A stretch of 64,000 nt of DNA. Origin: Roseiarcus sp963732155. Lineage in GTDB: Bacteria; Pseudomonadota; Alphaproteobacteria; Rhizobiales; Beijerinckiaceae. Shown piece by piece: positions 1 through 8,345 of the stretch (position 1 is its first letter; the number at the start of each line of letters is the position of its first letter). The position numbers were made by a program, and so were the translations under genes. Below the pieces are notes generated by a model. It made no database searches. It was not told the origin of the DNA and saw only the letters and a list, made by a program, of their open reading frames with translations. Location: positions 30,954 to 94,953 of the forward strand of contig CAVSYB010000011.1 in the NCBI GenBank assembly GCA_963732155.1, given 5' to 3'.

Positions 1-416
1 TGGTCATCGCCGACGGACGGGTGATGCATCCCATCGCCCGCGTCGGCGCCGGCGGTCCCTGCACCTGGTTTCTGACCCCCTCCAACCCCGTCGCCGCGCG
101 AAAAATCTGGATCGCCGGCGCGCTGGAGTTGAAGGGCGCGGTCTATGTCGACGCGGGCGCGGCCAAGGCGCTGATGCTCGGCAAGAGCCTGCTGCCGGCC
201 GGCGTCACCCGCATCGAGGGCGGATTCGCGCGCGGCGATTGCGTCGCGATCCGCGACCCGCAGGGCGCCGAAATCGGGCGCGGGCTCATCGCCTACGACA
301 AGGCGCACGCCGAACGCATCAAAGGCCGCAATTCGCGCGACATCGCGCATATTCTGGGCATGCCGGGCCGCGCCGAAATGATTCACCGGGACGATATGAC
401 GGTCGCCGGAGGGTAG
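1..416 (+). CDS. proB: Glutamate 5-kinase, C-terminal part (5'-truncated by window)
   Basis: This is the 3' end of a gene that starts left of the window; it is open from base 3. Glutamate 5-kinase phosphorylates glutamate in the first step of proline synthesis. What is visible is the end of the kinase domain, with the conserved stretch around FLTPSNPVAARKIWIAGAL, and then the PUA domain that ends the protein (KGRNSRDIAHILG near the C terminus). The catalytic kinase residues lie outside the window. proA (1293) and proC (6693) follow on the same strand, so the whole proline pathway is within 7.5 kb, but a minus-strand lipoprotein gene separates proB from proA. Identification is firm from the ProB-specific PUA sequence. 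Confidence 0.93.
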   Translation, partial: VIADGRVMHPIARVGAGGPCTWFLTPSNPVAARKIWIAGALELKGAVYVDAGAAKALMLGKSLLPAGVTRIEGGFARGDCVAIRDPQGAEIGRGLIAYDKAHAERIKGRNSRDIAHILGMPGRAEMIHRDDMTVAGG

Positions 417-455
417 CGCGCCGGTTGCGCGCATGACCGTCGGGACGGAGCGCGA

Positions 456-1070
456 TCAAAAGGCGTAGCCAACTCGCGCGCCGAAATTGGTGAGGCCGCG
501 GTTGGGCGGGCAAAAGCCGGCGTTGGACATATGCTCGACGGTGGCGAGGATCGACCAGTTCTGCGTCAAACGATATCCGGCCGAAGCGGACTCCCGAAAC
601 GACGCATCGCAGCCCATCGCGTTACGGTCCGCCGGCACGACGGTGCCGGTCGGCGCGTCATTCACCGAGCCGCCGAAGCCCCCTTCCACGAAGACCCGGC
701 TCGTTATGTCGTAGTCCCAGGCGAGGCCCGCATAGGCTTCGCTGGTCTTGCCGGCGAAATTCGCCGTCCCCCCGATATCGGGCCGCGGCAGCAGGGCGTT
801 CCACAAAGGATCTTGCGACGTGAACGGTTTGACGAACAACACTTCGCCGCTCAGATCGACGCTGCCGGCCTCCGGGCTGAGCGGATCGTGCACCAGCCCG
901 CCGACCCGCACTTCCGAAAGCGGCGAGGCGGGGTTGCCGGGGCCACCCGCGGCGGGGCCCGGCAGCGACGAGCAGCCGCCAAGCAGGCTCAATCCGGTCA
1001 AGGCGCCGACGGACAGAACGACAAATGAAAGTTTGATCTTCATGGCCGCCGACGCTCGCTGATTCGCCAT
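456..1070 (-). CDS. Acyloxyacyl hydrolase / PagL-like lipid A 3-O-deacylase with lipobox
   Basis: The 204-aa protein begins with a hydrophobic signal segment ending in a lipobox-like LGGC, so it may be a lipoprotein. The mature part reads like the PagL/acyloxyacyl hydrolase beta-barrel, with a GEVLF strand early on and the catalytic EHMSNAG (His-x-Ser-Asn) near residue 185. It ends in an aromatic residue (GYAF), typical of outer-membrane barrels. PagL removes the 3-O-acyl chain of lipid A at the outer membrane. An internal ATG at 1043 is an alternative start and gives the cleaner signal peptide. The gene lies convergent to proB and divergent from proA. Activity is inferred from motif and length, and a lipobox on a PagL barrel is unusual. 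Confidence 0.72.
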   Translation of the reverse strand: MANQRASAAMKIKLSFVVLSVGALTGLSLLGGCSSLPGPAAGGPGNPASPLSEVRVGGLVHDPLSPEAGSVDLSGEVLFVKPFTSQDPLWNALLPRPDIGGTANFAGKTSEAYAGLAWDYDITSRVFVEGGFGGSVNDAPTGTVVPADRNAMGCDASFRESASAGYRLTQNWSILATVEHMSNAGFCPPNRGLTNFGARVGYAF

Positions 1071-1292
1071 CCCAACCTAACGACGCCAATCCGGGGCGCC
1101 TATCCCCGCCGTCGCATTTCGCACACCCTCTCGGAACCCATACGCAAACCATCGCCCCGCGCCGCCTCGCGAGAGTCGACCGGGCCCTGCTTCCCATTGT
1201 CTGTCGTGCTGCCTATATTGTCCGCGCCCGCGCGGTAAACCGCGCTGCGCCGACCACGCCACAACCCGCCCCGCCCAGACCGGATGTGATTT

Positions 1293-2585
1293 ATGGAGCC
1301 TGCGGTCAGTCTTGTCGAGCCCCGAACGGACGTCAGGGCCGCCATGCGCGCGATCGGTAGGCAGGCGCGCAAGGCGGCGCGGACGCTGGCCGTGGCGACG
1401 GCGTCGTTGAAGGCGGACGCCCTTCTCGCCGCCGCACGGGCGCTGCGCGACGGGGGCGACGAAATCCTCGCCGCCAACGCCCGCGATTTGGCCGCCGCCA
1501 ACGCGAGGGGGCTCTCGCCCGCCTTCCTTGACCGGCTGTCGCTCGACCGGCGCCGGATCGAGGCGATGGCGCGCGGCGTCGAGGAAATCGCCGCGCTTCC
1601 CGACCCCGTCGGGCGCATCCTCGCGCATTTCGAGCGGCCCAACGGATTGCGAATCGAGCGCGTCGCAACGCCGCTCGGCGTCATCGGCGTCATTTACGAG
1701 AGCCGGCCCAATGTCACCGCCGACGCCGGCGCTCTTTGCCTGAAGAGCGGCAATGCGGCGGTGCTGCGCGGCGGATCGGACAGCCTCCATTCCTCGGCGG
1801 CGATCCATGCCTGTCTGGTCGCCGGGCTCCGAATCGCAGGCCTGCCGGAGGCCGCGATCTCGCGGGCGCCCTTCGCCTCGCGCGACGCGGTCGGCGAAAT
1901 GCTCGACGGTCTGGGCGGCGCGCTCGATGTGATCGTGCCGCGCGGCGGCAAGAGTCTGGTCGAGCGCGTGCAACGCGAGGCGCGCGTCCCGGTTTTCGCC
2001 CATCTCGAGGGCGTCGTGCACGTCTATGTCGATCGCGCCGCGGACCTGGCGGAAGCCGAGCGAATCGTCGTCAACTCGAAGCTGCGCCGCACCGGCGTGT
2101 GCGGCGCGGCCGAGACGCTGCTGGTCGACAGGGCCTGCGCCGACACCCATCTCGCCCCACTGGTCAAGACGCTGCTCGACGCCGGCTGCGCGGTGCGCGG
2201 CGACGCCGCCACAATGGCGGTCGATCCGCGCGTGAGCGAAGCGAGCGAAGCGGACTGGCGCACCGAATATCTCGACGCCATTCTTTCGTGCCGCATCGTC
2301 GACGGCCTCGACGCCGCGATCGAACACATCGAGACGTATGGTTCGCATCACACCGATTGCATCGTCACCGAGGATCGCGCGGCGGCGGAGCGGTTCCTCA
2401 GGGAGGTCGATTCGGCGATCGTCCTCCACAACGCTTCGACGCAATTCGCCGACGGCGGCGAATTCGGGTTCGGCGCCGAGATCGGGATAGCGACCGGGCG
2501 GCTGCACGCCCGCGGGCCGGTCGGCGTCGAGCAGCTCTGCTCCTTCAAGTACCGGGTGCGCGGCGACGGGCAGGTGAGGGATTAG
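1293..2585 (+). CDS. proA: Glutamate-5-semialdehyde dehydrogenase (gamma-glutamyl phosphate reductase)
   Basis: The 430-aa protein has the usual length and motifs of ProA, which reduces gamma-glutamyl phosphate with NADPH in the second step of proline synthesis. Visible are the nucleotide-binding region (NVTADAGALCLKSGNAA), a glycine-rich loop (AAVLRGG) and the catalytic cysteine Cys270 in TGVCGAAETLL. It would work with the ProB whose end lies at the left edge. Its stop codon overlaps the stop of the convergent eda gene (TAG at 2583-2585 on this strand, TAA at 2584-2582 on the other), so the two transcription units meet with no spacer. Identification is secure. Confidence 0.96.
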   Translation: MEPAVSLVEPRTDVRAAMRAIGRQARKAARTLAVATASLKADALLAAARALRDGGDEILAANARDLAAANARGLSPAFLDRLSLDRRRIEAMARGVEEIAALPDPVGRILAHFERPNGLRIERVATPLGVIGVIYESRPNVTADAGALCLKSGNAAVLRGGSDSLHSSAAIHACLVAGLRIAGLPEAAISRAPFASRDAVGEMLDGLGGALDVIVPRGGKSLVERVQREARVPVFAHLEGVVHVYVDRAADLAEAERIVVNSKLRRTGVCGAAETLLVDRACADTHLAPLVKTLLDAGCAVRGDAATMAVDPRVSEASEADWRTEYLDAILSCRIVDGLDAAIEHIETYGSHHTDCIVTEDRAAAERFLREVDSAIVLHNASTQFADGGEFGFGAEIGIATGRLHARGPVGVEQLCSFKYRVRGDGQVRD

Positions 2586-3232
2586 GCGGGCGCCCGCAGC
2601 GCCGAGGCTTCGCGCGCCAGTTTCTCGACGGTTCGATAGTCGCCTGAATCGAGCGCGGCCTTCGGCAACATCCAGGAGCCGCCGACGCAGGCGACATTGG
2701 ACAGAGCGAGGTAGCTCGGAGCCTTGGCCAGATCGACGCCGCCGGTCGGGCAGAACCGCAACTCGGGCAGCGGACCGGCCAGCGAAGCGAGCAGCTTGAC
2801 GCCGCCGACCGCTTCGGCGGGAAACAATTTGAGCGCGCGAAAGCCTAGCTCCATCAATGTGATGGCTTCGGACGCCGTCGCCACGCCCGGCAGGAATGGC
2901 GCGGGCGCCGCCGCCGCCGCCTGCGCGAGGCGAGGAGAGGCGCCGGGACTGACCAGGAAACGCGCGCCCGCGGCGCAAGCCTCGGCGATCTGTTCGGGGG
3001 TGAGCACCGTCCCGGCGCCTACGACCGCTCCCGGGACCGCGTCGCGGATCGCCCTTATGGCGGCCAGCGCGTCCGCCGTGCGCAAGGTCACCTCGATCGC
3101 CGGCAGCCCCCCGGCGACCAGCGCGCGCGCTTGGGCGACGCCGTCTTCGGCGCTCCTGACCGTCAGCACGGGAATGACTGGGGCGAGCCGCATAATGGAA
3201 AGTATTTCAGTCTGATGGCTGGCGGGGTTCAC
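2582..3232 (-). CDS. eda: 2-keto-3-deoxy-6-phosphogluconate / 4-hydroxy-2-oxoglutarate aldolase
   Basis: The gene encodes about 216 residues of the KDPG/KHG aldolase family, a class I aldolase that splits KDPG to pyruvate and glyceraldehyde 3-phosphate at the end of the Entner-Doudoroff pathway. Seen are IEVTLRT with the conserved Glu, VGAGTVL, FLVSPG, the Schiff-base Lys in RALKLFPAE, and FCPTGGV. I chose the GTG at 3232 because GAGGAG lies seven bases upstream; the next in-frame ATG is at 3193, directly before MRLAPVIPVL. No edd gene is adjacent, so the pathway is not clustered here. It converges on proA with overlapping stop codons. Confidence 0.9.
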   Translation of the reverse strand: MNPASHQTEILSIMRLAPVIPVLTVRSAEDGVAQARALVAGGLPAIEVTLRTADALAAIRAIRDAVPGAVVGAGTVLTPEQIAEACAAGARFLVSPGASPRLAQAAAAAPAPFLPGVATASEAITLMELGFRALKLFPAEAVGGVKLLASLAGPLPELRFCPTGGVDLAKAPSYLALSNVACVGGSWMLPKAALDSGDYRTVEKLAREASALRAPA

Positions 3233-3380
3233 GACGGGACTCCTCGATCGCTGAACGCGCCTGATAGCACGGCGCAAAGCGGCGCGCGACCGCGGCTGTG
3301 GCGAGGAAGGAGTCGCGCCCCTCGGCAAATCAACTAAGCTGGCGCCGTCAGGTCGCTTCGGTCGCCAGCGGGAGCCGTGC

Positions 3381-5174
3381 GTGAACGCCGCCATCGATCT
3401 TGCCGTCTATAAGGAGGCGCTGCTCTTTCTTATCACGGCGGGGATTGTCGCTCCGCTGTTTTTCCGCCTCCGGATCAGTCCTGTGCTTGGCTTCCTGCTC
3501 GCCGGCGTCGCGCTGGGACCATCCGGCCTTGGACGCCTCGTCGGGCGCGCGCCGTGGCTCGACGCCCTGGCGCTCACCAATGTCGCGGCGATCGATCGCG
3601 TTGCGGCGTTCGGCGTGGTGTTTCTGCTGTTCATGATGGGCCTCGAACTGTCCTTCGAGCGTCTGACCCTCATGCGGCGCTTCGTGTTCGGATTCGGCGC
3701 CGCCCAGGTCGCGCTTTCGTCGCTGCTGCTCGGCGCGGTCGCCTTCGGGCTCGGACAGCCCCCGGCCCCCGCCATCGTTCTCGGAGCCGCGCTCTCGCTA
3801 TCCTCGACCGCCCTGATCATCCCGGTGCTGGCCGAGCGCAAGCGGCTCACTCTGGCGGCGGGCCGCGTCAGTTTTGCGGTGCTGCTGTTTCAGGACCTGG
3901 CGGTTGCGCCATTGCTGTTCATGGTGACGATGCTGGTCGGGGGCAAGCAGAGCGGACTTGCAATCGGCCTCGCCTTGACGCTTGCGCCGGCCGCTTTGGC
4001 GTTGATCGGCCTCATCGTTCTCGGGCGCCTCGTGCTGCGCCCGCTCTTTCATTCTGTCGCCACGACGAAGAGCAACGAGTTCTTCATGGCGGCGTGCCTC
4101 CTCGTCGTCCTGGGCACGGGCCTGATCGCCGCGATCAGCGGGCTGTCGATGGCGCTCGGCGCTTTCATCGCCGGCCTGCTTCTGGCCGAAACCGAATATC
4201 GACGCGAAATCGAGGTGACGATCGAGCCGTTCAAGGGCTTGCTGCTCGGGCTGTTTTTTGTCGCCGTCGGCGCCGAGCTCGACCTGTCTCTGCTGTTCGC
4301 CGGCCCGGCGCCAATTCTGCTGGTCGCGGGCGGCGTCATTGTCGTCAAGGCGCTGGCGCTGCTGCTTCTTGGCGGCGCCTTCAGATTGCCGGGGCGCGTG
4401 GCGCGCGAGATTTCCGCCCTGCTGAGTCCGGGCGGCGAATTTGCATTCGTCGTGATCGGGGCGGCGGTCGCCGGGAACGTGATCGCGCCAAGGGTCGGGC
4501 AAACCGTCCTGGTCGCCGTGACCCTGACCATGCTGGTGGCGCCGGCGCTCGCCAGACTGGGCGAATTTCTGGCCGGGCGGCCTCTTGCGCCCAGCCTCTC
4601 GCGCGAGGCTCTGGAAATGCCGCCCGAAGACGAGGATCATCGCGTCATTATCGTCGGCTACGGCCGCGTCGGCGCCCTCATCGGAGAAATGCTGGCCTGT
4701 CACAAGATTCCCTATATCGCGATTGACTCGGACGCCGACCTCATCGCCCGCGAACGCCAGGCCGGAAGGCCGATCTATTTCGGCGACGCCGCACGCCCGG
4801 AATTCCTGCGTCGCTGCGGCGTCGAAAAGGCCCGCGCGCTGGTTGTGACGATGGACGCGCCCCGCGCCAACGAGGCGGTGGTCGAGGCCGCGCGGAGCTT
4901 GCGTCAGGACCTGGTTCTCGTCGCCAGGGCTCGCGATGCAGCCCACGCCAAGACGCTTTACGACCTGGGCGTCACCGACGCCGTGCCGGAGACGATTGAA
5001 GCGAGCCTGCAGCTTTCCGAGGCGGTCCTCGTGGATATCGGCGTGCCAATGGGTCACGTGATCGCGTCGATCCATGAGAAACGCGACGAATATCGCAAGT
5101 TTCTCGTCGCTTCGGGCGCCCCGGCCCGCCCGCGCGGCGCGCAACGTTCGCGCCGCCCGGACCCGGCAAGCTGA
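3381..5174 (+). CDS. Kef-type monovalent cation:proton antiporter (CPA2) with TrkA-N domain
   Basis: The 597-aa protein has about 12 hydrophobic segments (residues ~10-400) of the CPA2 antiporter family followed by a cytosolic TrkA-N/Rossmann domain (~415-560) with the NAD-binding pattern VGYGRVGALIGEML. The organisation matches KefB/KefC-like K+ efflux systems, which exchange potassium for protons and are gated by nucleotide or glutathione adducts. The membrane part includes a long hydrophobic stretch around MMGLELSFERL. The GTG start has GGGAG about seven bases upstream. The gene stands alone, divergent from eda. Whether it is truly glutathione-gated cannot be told; YbaL- or RosB-like proteins share this layout. 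Confidence 0.85.
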   Translation: MNAAIDLAVYKEALLFLITAGIVAPLFFRLRISPVLGFLLAGVALGPSGLGRLVGRAPWLDALALTNVAAIDRVAAFGVVFLLFMMGLELSFERLTLMRRFVFGFGAAQVALSSLLLGAVAFGLGQPPAPAIVLGAALSLSSTALIIPVLAERKRLTLAAGRVSFAVLLFQDLAVAPLLFMVTMLVGGKQSGLAIGLALTLAPAALALIGLIVLGRLVLRPLFHSVATTKSNEFFMAACLLVVLGTGLIAAISGLSMALGAFIAGLLLAETEYRREIEVTIEPFKGLLLGLFFVAVGAELDLSLLFAGPAPILLVAGGVIVVKALALLLLGGAFRLPGRVAREISALLSPGGEFAFVVIGAAVAGNVIAPRVGQTVLVAVTLTMLVAPALARLGEFLAGRPLAPSLSREALEMPPEDEDHRVIIVGYGRVGALIGEMLACHKIPYIAIDSDADLIARERQAGRPIYFGDAARPEFLRRCGVEKARALVVTMDAPRANEAVVEAARSLRQDLVLVARARDAAHAKTLYDLGVTDAVPETIEASLQLSEAVLVDIGVPMGHVIASIHEKRDEYRKFLVASGAPARPRGAQRSRRPDPAS

Positions 5175-5183
5175 ACCGGCGCG

Positions 5184-5438
5184 TTACGCGCCCGTTGCGT
5201 CCGCGACGCACTTCTTGGTGAAACTTGTCTTCGCGGCGCCGGACAATTTCTTGTCGGCTGCCTGCTTGTCGCAAGAATCGGAAGCGTCGGCGGCGCATTT
5301 CTTCATGAAGCTTGTTTTCGCGGCGCCGGCGAGTTTCTTGTCCGTGGCCTGCGCCAGACAAGAGGGGTCGGCGAAAGCCAGCGTCGGCAACCCTGACAGG
5401 GTGAGCGCCACAGCGGCGCAGATAATCGATTTGGTCAT
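5184..5438 (-). CDS. PsiF-repeat periplasmic protein
   Basis: The 84-aa precursor starts with a clear signal peptide (MTKSIICAAVALTLSG, cleavage after AFA). The mature part holds two PsiF-type repeats of about 25 residues, each with a KKLxGAAKTSFxKKC core, so cysteines recur regularly. PsiF was described as a phosphate-starvation-inducible protein of unknown function. The ATG at 5438 directly precedes the signal peptide and has GGAG upstream; a longer upstream reading would spoil the signal sequence. It is convergent with the antiporter gene, ten bases away. Function is unknown. Confidence 0.82.
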   Translation of the reverse strand: MTKSIICAAVALTLSGLPTLAFADPSCLAQATDKKLAGAAKTSFMKKCAADASDSCDKQAADKKLSGAAKTSFTKKCVADATGA

Positions 5439-5670
5439 GAACTGGGCGCTCCTGAGGATCCGGCCGTCTCTCGCGGCCGCCCCGACCTTAAGCCACCGGA
5501 GGCTTGCATCCAACAGCGGCGCGGGTCCAGATGTTCTCTGAAGGCGCTCGCCAGGAGCTCCTTGCGATTTCGTTGAATCGAGATTCCACCGCAGACCAAG
5601 GGCTGGCGGCGATCTCGAACAAGATCACGCCTGCTTCGCTAGAGGAAGCCTGTACGCCCGGAGTGGAGCC

Positions 5671-5958
5671 ATGCCCCAGACTCGCAGTCGCTTATTCGAC
5701 GATCTTTCAAAGCTGATGACCGACGCCGCCGGCCTTGCCGAGGGCGCGCGCCGCGAGGTTGACACCGCGCTACGCGTCCAGCTCGAACGATTGCTCGCCG
5801 GGATGGACCTGGTGACGCGCGACGAGTTCGAAGCGGTGCGCGACATGGCCGCGCGCGCGCGGACGGAGAATGAGAGCCTGCGCGATCGCCTCGCCGCGCT
5901 CGAGGCGAAAATGAACTCATTGTCAACTCAATCTGAGCAACGGCCGCGACGGGATTGA
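5671..5958 (+). CDS. ubiK: Ubiquinone biosynthesis accessory factor UbiK family (BMFP/YqiC)
   Basis: The 95-residue protein is rich in charged residues and predicted to be helical. The C-terminal half (TENESLRDRLAALEAKMNSL) is the trimeric coiled coil typical of the BMFP/YqiC family, now called UbiK, which assists the Ubi complex in aerobic ubiquinone synthesis and binds membranes. The N-terminal amphipathic part contains FDDLSKLMTDAAG, characteristic of the family. GGAG lies just before the ATG. The YbjN gene follows after a 203-base leader on the same strand, an arrangement common in related alphaproteobacteria. Confidence 0.85.
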   Translation: MPQTRSRLFDDLSKLMTDAAGLAEGARREVDTALRVQLERLLAGMDLVTRDEFEAVRDMAARARTENESLRDRLAALEAKMNSLSTQSEQRPRRD

Positions 5959-6161
5959 TTCGTTTCGCAGATTCTGTGGACGACAACGAGCGCGAGGTTT
6001 ACGCGCGGGCGCGAATCCGCGAATTTGCTCCGCATGTTCGAAGGACGCCTGCGCGGTTATATCTAGCTGACCAGGGTGATTCGGCTCCCGCCTCCTTCTC
6101 CTACAAGGCTCGCGCCCCCGTCGCCCGCGTTCCGTTCAATCGCCATGCCGAAAGCTCACGA

Positions 6162-6665
6162 ATGACGCCCAGCCAAAGTCTTGCCGCCGACCGCACCGAG
6201 CATCCGGTCGATGTGGTGGAGCGCCTGGCGGCGCTCAACGAGTGGGCGTTCGATCGCGCCGATGAAGATGAGATTTCGATCCTGGTTTCCGGCGCCTGGA
6301 CGCAATATGAAGTCGCTTTCACCTGGTTGCCCGCCATTGAATCGCTGCATGTCGGCTGTTCGTTCGATCTGAAGATTCCAGCGCGGCGCCGCGTCGAAAT
6401 CTCCACCCTCGCCCAAATGATCAATGAGCAGCTGTGGATCGGGCATTTCGACCTGTGGAGCCAGGAGGACATCGTGATGTTCCGCCATTCGCTCGTGCTG
6501 GCCGGCGGCGCCCAGGCCAACGACGCCCAATGCAGCACAATCGTCAGCGAGGCGCTGAAGGCTTGCGAGAACTACTATCAAGCCTTTCAGTTCGTTCTTT
6601 GGGCCGGCAAGAGCGCGCGCGAGGCGATCGAGCTGGCTATGTTCGAGACGCAGGGGAGCGGCTGA
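6162..6665 (+). CDS. YbjN domain-containing protein
   Basis: A 167-aa protein of the YbjN family (type III secretion chaperone-like fold). Seen are PVDVVERLAALNEWAFDR at the N terminus, then a beta-rich core with FTWLPAIESLHVGCSFDLK, and helices around INEQLWIGHFDLW and FQFVLWAGKSAREAIELAM. The alphaproteobacterial subfamily has almost this length. The frame stays open upstream to 5955, but the ATG at 6162 starts the conserved part and matches family length. It is followed 27 bases later by proC on the same strand, a neighbourhood often seen in this group, so co-transcription is likely. The molecular role is unknown. Confidence 0.85.
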   Translation: MTPSQSLAADRTEHPVDVVERLAALNEWAFDRADEDEISILVSGAWTQYEVAFTWLPAIESLHVGCSFDLKIPARRRVEISTLAQMINEQLWIGHFDLWSQEDIVMFRHSLVLAGGAQANDAQCSTIVSEALKACENYYQAFQFVLWAGKSAREAIELAMFETQGSG

Positions 6666-6692
6666 AACGGTCGGGGCTCGCTGGCTGAGAGA

Positions 6693-7520
6693 ATGACAAT
6701 GAAGGTTTGGCCGCAATCGCTGGCGCTCGTCGGCGCCGGCAAAATGGGCGGCGCCTTGCTGAGGGGATGGCTCGAAGGAGGCCTCCCGTCCACTTGCGTC
6801 ACGCTTGTCGACCCGTCGCCCCCTCCCGACATCGCAGCGCTCGCCGCAACGCGTCGAATCGTCCTCAACCCGGCGCCCGCCGATCGCCGCGCGCCGGAAG
6901 TTCTGGTGCTCGCAATCAAGCCGCAGACGCTCGAGGCCGCCGCGCCCGGGATCGCCGATCTGGCCGCCGCGCAGACGCTGGTCGTCTCTATTGTTGCCGG
7001 CAAGACCATCGCCAATCTCGAGGCGCGAATGCCGCAGGCCGCAGCCTTCGTGCGCGCCATGCCCAATACGCCGGCGACAGTCGGCCGCGGCGTCACCGGG
7101 GCGGCCGCCAACCCGGCGGTGACGCCGCGCCAGCGCGAGATCACGCATACGCTGTTCTCGGCGGTCGGCGGGTTCGATTGGCTGCCCACTGAAGAACTGG
7201 TCGATGCGGTGACGGCGGTTTCGGGCTCCGGACCGGCTTACGTCTTTGCGCTCGCCGAGGCGCTCGCCGAAGCGGGCGCGGGGCTCGGGCTTCCGGCCGA
7301 TCTGGCGACGCGGTTCGCCCGCGCGACCGTCGAGGGAGCCGGTGAGTTGATGCGCCGCGAGCCGGACATTCCGGTCGCTCGCTTGCGCGAGAACGTGACA
7401 TCCCCCGGCGGCACCACCGCCGCCGCGCTTGCCGTGTTGCACGCGCCCGAAGGGCTGGCGTCGCTGATGCGGCGCGCCGTCGCCGCCGCGCACAAGCGCG
7501 CCGGAGAACTGGCGGGATAA
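6693..7520 (+). CDS. proC: Pyrroline-5-carboxylate reductase
   Basis: The 275-aa protein carries the N-terminal NADPH-binding Rossmann signature (ALVGAGKMGGALLRG, residues 11-25) and the C-terminal dimerisation region with the P5CR signature around ENVTSPGGTTAAALAVL. It reduces pyrroline-5-carboxylate to proline, the last step of the route begun by ProB and ProA upstream. Two ATGs lie six bases apart (6693 and 6699); GAGAGA before them fits the second slightly better. It directly follows the YbjN gene. Identification is secure. Confidence 0.95.
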   Translation: MTMKVWPQSLALVGAGKMGGALLRGWLEGGLPSTCVTLVDPSPPPDIAALAATRRIVLNPAPADRRAPEVLVLAIKPQTLEAAAPGIADLAAAQTLVVSIVAGKTIANLEARMPQAAAFVRAMPNTPATVGRGVTGAAANPAVTPRQREITHTLFSAVGGFDWLPTEELVDAVTAVSGSGPAYVFALAEALAEAGAGLGLPADLATRFARATVEGAGELMRREPDIPVARLRENVTSPGGTTAAALAVLHAPEGLASLMRRAVAAAHKRAGELAG

Positions 7521-7747
7521 GGTCCTTGCACAGTGGCCGCGGGGTCCCGTGGGGCGACGGCGAGCCTGCGGTCGCAAGGCTTCGAGCGAATCGCCCTTCC
7601 CTCGTCCGCGCCCGCGCCTGCACGCTTTCTCGGACCGAGAATCAAACTGGACTCGGTCGGCCATTCAATCGACCGATCGACGCCACATCCTCGGCCGAGT
7701 TCCGTTCTATCAACGATGCGCCAGGGGGCGAGTCAGAGGAGATCGAA

Positions 7748-8050
7748 ATGACGCAACATGCGCTTTACGTCCAACTCGAGGCCAAGCCCGGCAAGGAACA
7801 GGAGGTCGCCGCCTTTTTGTCCGGCGCACGGCCAATGGTTGATCAGGAGCCCGACACGACGGCGTGGTTTGCGATCAAGATGGGTCCGCGGACCTTCGGC
7901 ATATTCGACGCTTTCTCCAGCGAACGCGGCCGGGAGGCGCATCTCCAAGGCAAGGTCGCGGCGCAGTTGATGGCGAGGGCGCCGCAACTGTTCGCCAACC
8001 AGCCGGAGCTTCAACGCGTCGAGGTCATCGCCGACAAATTGCCGCATTGA
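7748..8050 (+). CDS. Antibiotic biosynthesis monooxygenase (ABM)-family small protein
   Basis: The 100-aa protein has the ABM/dimeric alpha-beta barrel pattern: a first strand ALYVQLEAKPGKEQEVAAFL, a middle TTAWFAIKMGPRTFGIFDAF, and a helix ending AQLMARAPQLF. Members are small quinol or haem-related monooxygenases or simply ligand-binding ferredoxin-fold dimers, so the substrate cannot be assigned. The ATG is preceded by GAGGAG at good spacing. It stands alone in a 227-base gap after proC and converges on the phosphatase gene. Confidence 0.78.
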   Translation: MTQHALYVQLEAKPGKEQEVAAFLSGARPMVDQEPDTTAWFAIKMGPRTFGIFDAFSSERGREAHLQGKVAAQLMARAPQLFANQPELQRVEVIADKLPH

Positions 8051-8345
8051 CGCTCGGCGGCCCATCGTCCCGGCCGACACATGGTCGCCGGGGCGAGAGG
8101 GACGCGCCGATGGCGGGGCGGATCGAATCCGCTCCGTCATCACGAGAAAATGAAATCGCGATCTCGCGGGGCGAAAAGGGGGCGTCTCAAGAGGGTCGAT
8201 TCCTTCAGACGATGTCGAAGAACGCCATATCTTCGGCGACGAGGGGTTTCCCTTGGCGTTCAACATTCCCGGCGCGCGAATCTGCGAGCTTGATCGTCGT
8301 CCGTTTGCGACGCTTTCAATTGCATCTTCGAGGCTCGCCCCGCGC
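8051..8345. other. Convergent intergenic region, no gene seen
   Basis: This gap of just under 300 bases separates the convergent ABM and phosphatase genes. A short hairpin (GGCGGAT-cgaa-type stem around 8114-8134) could end transcription, but there is no clear U-tract. Short open frames here have no family-like sequence or ribosome site, so I call none. Confidence 0.5.

Noticed and set aside
1077..2978. A 633-codon minus-strand open frame across proA
   Set aside because: ProA on the plus strand has all family motifs; the antisense frame has none.
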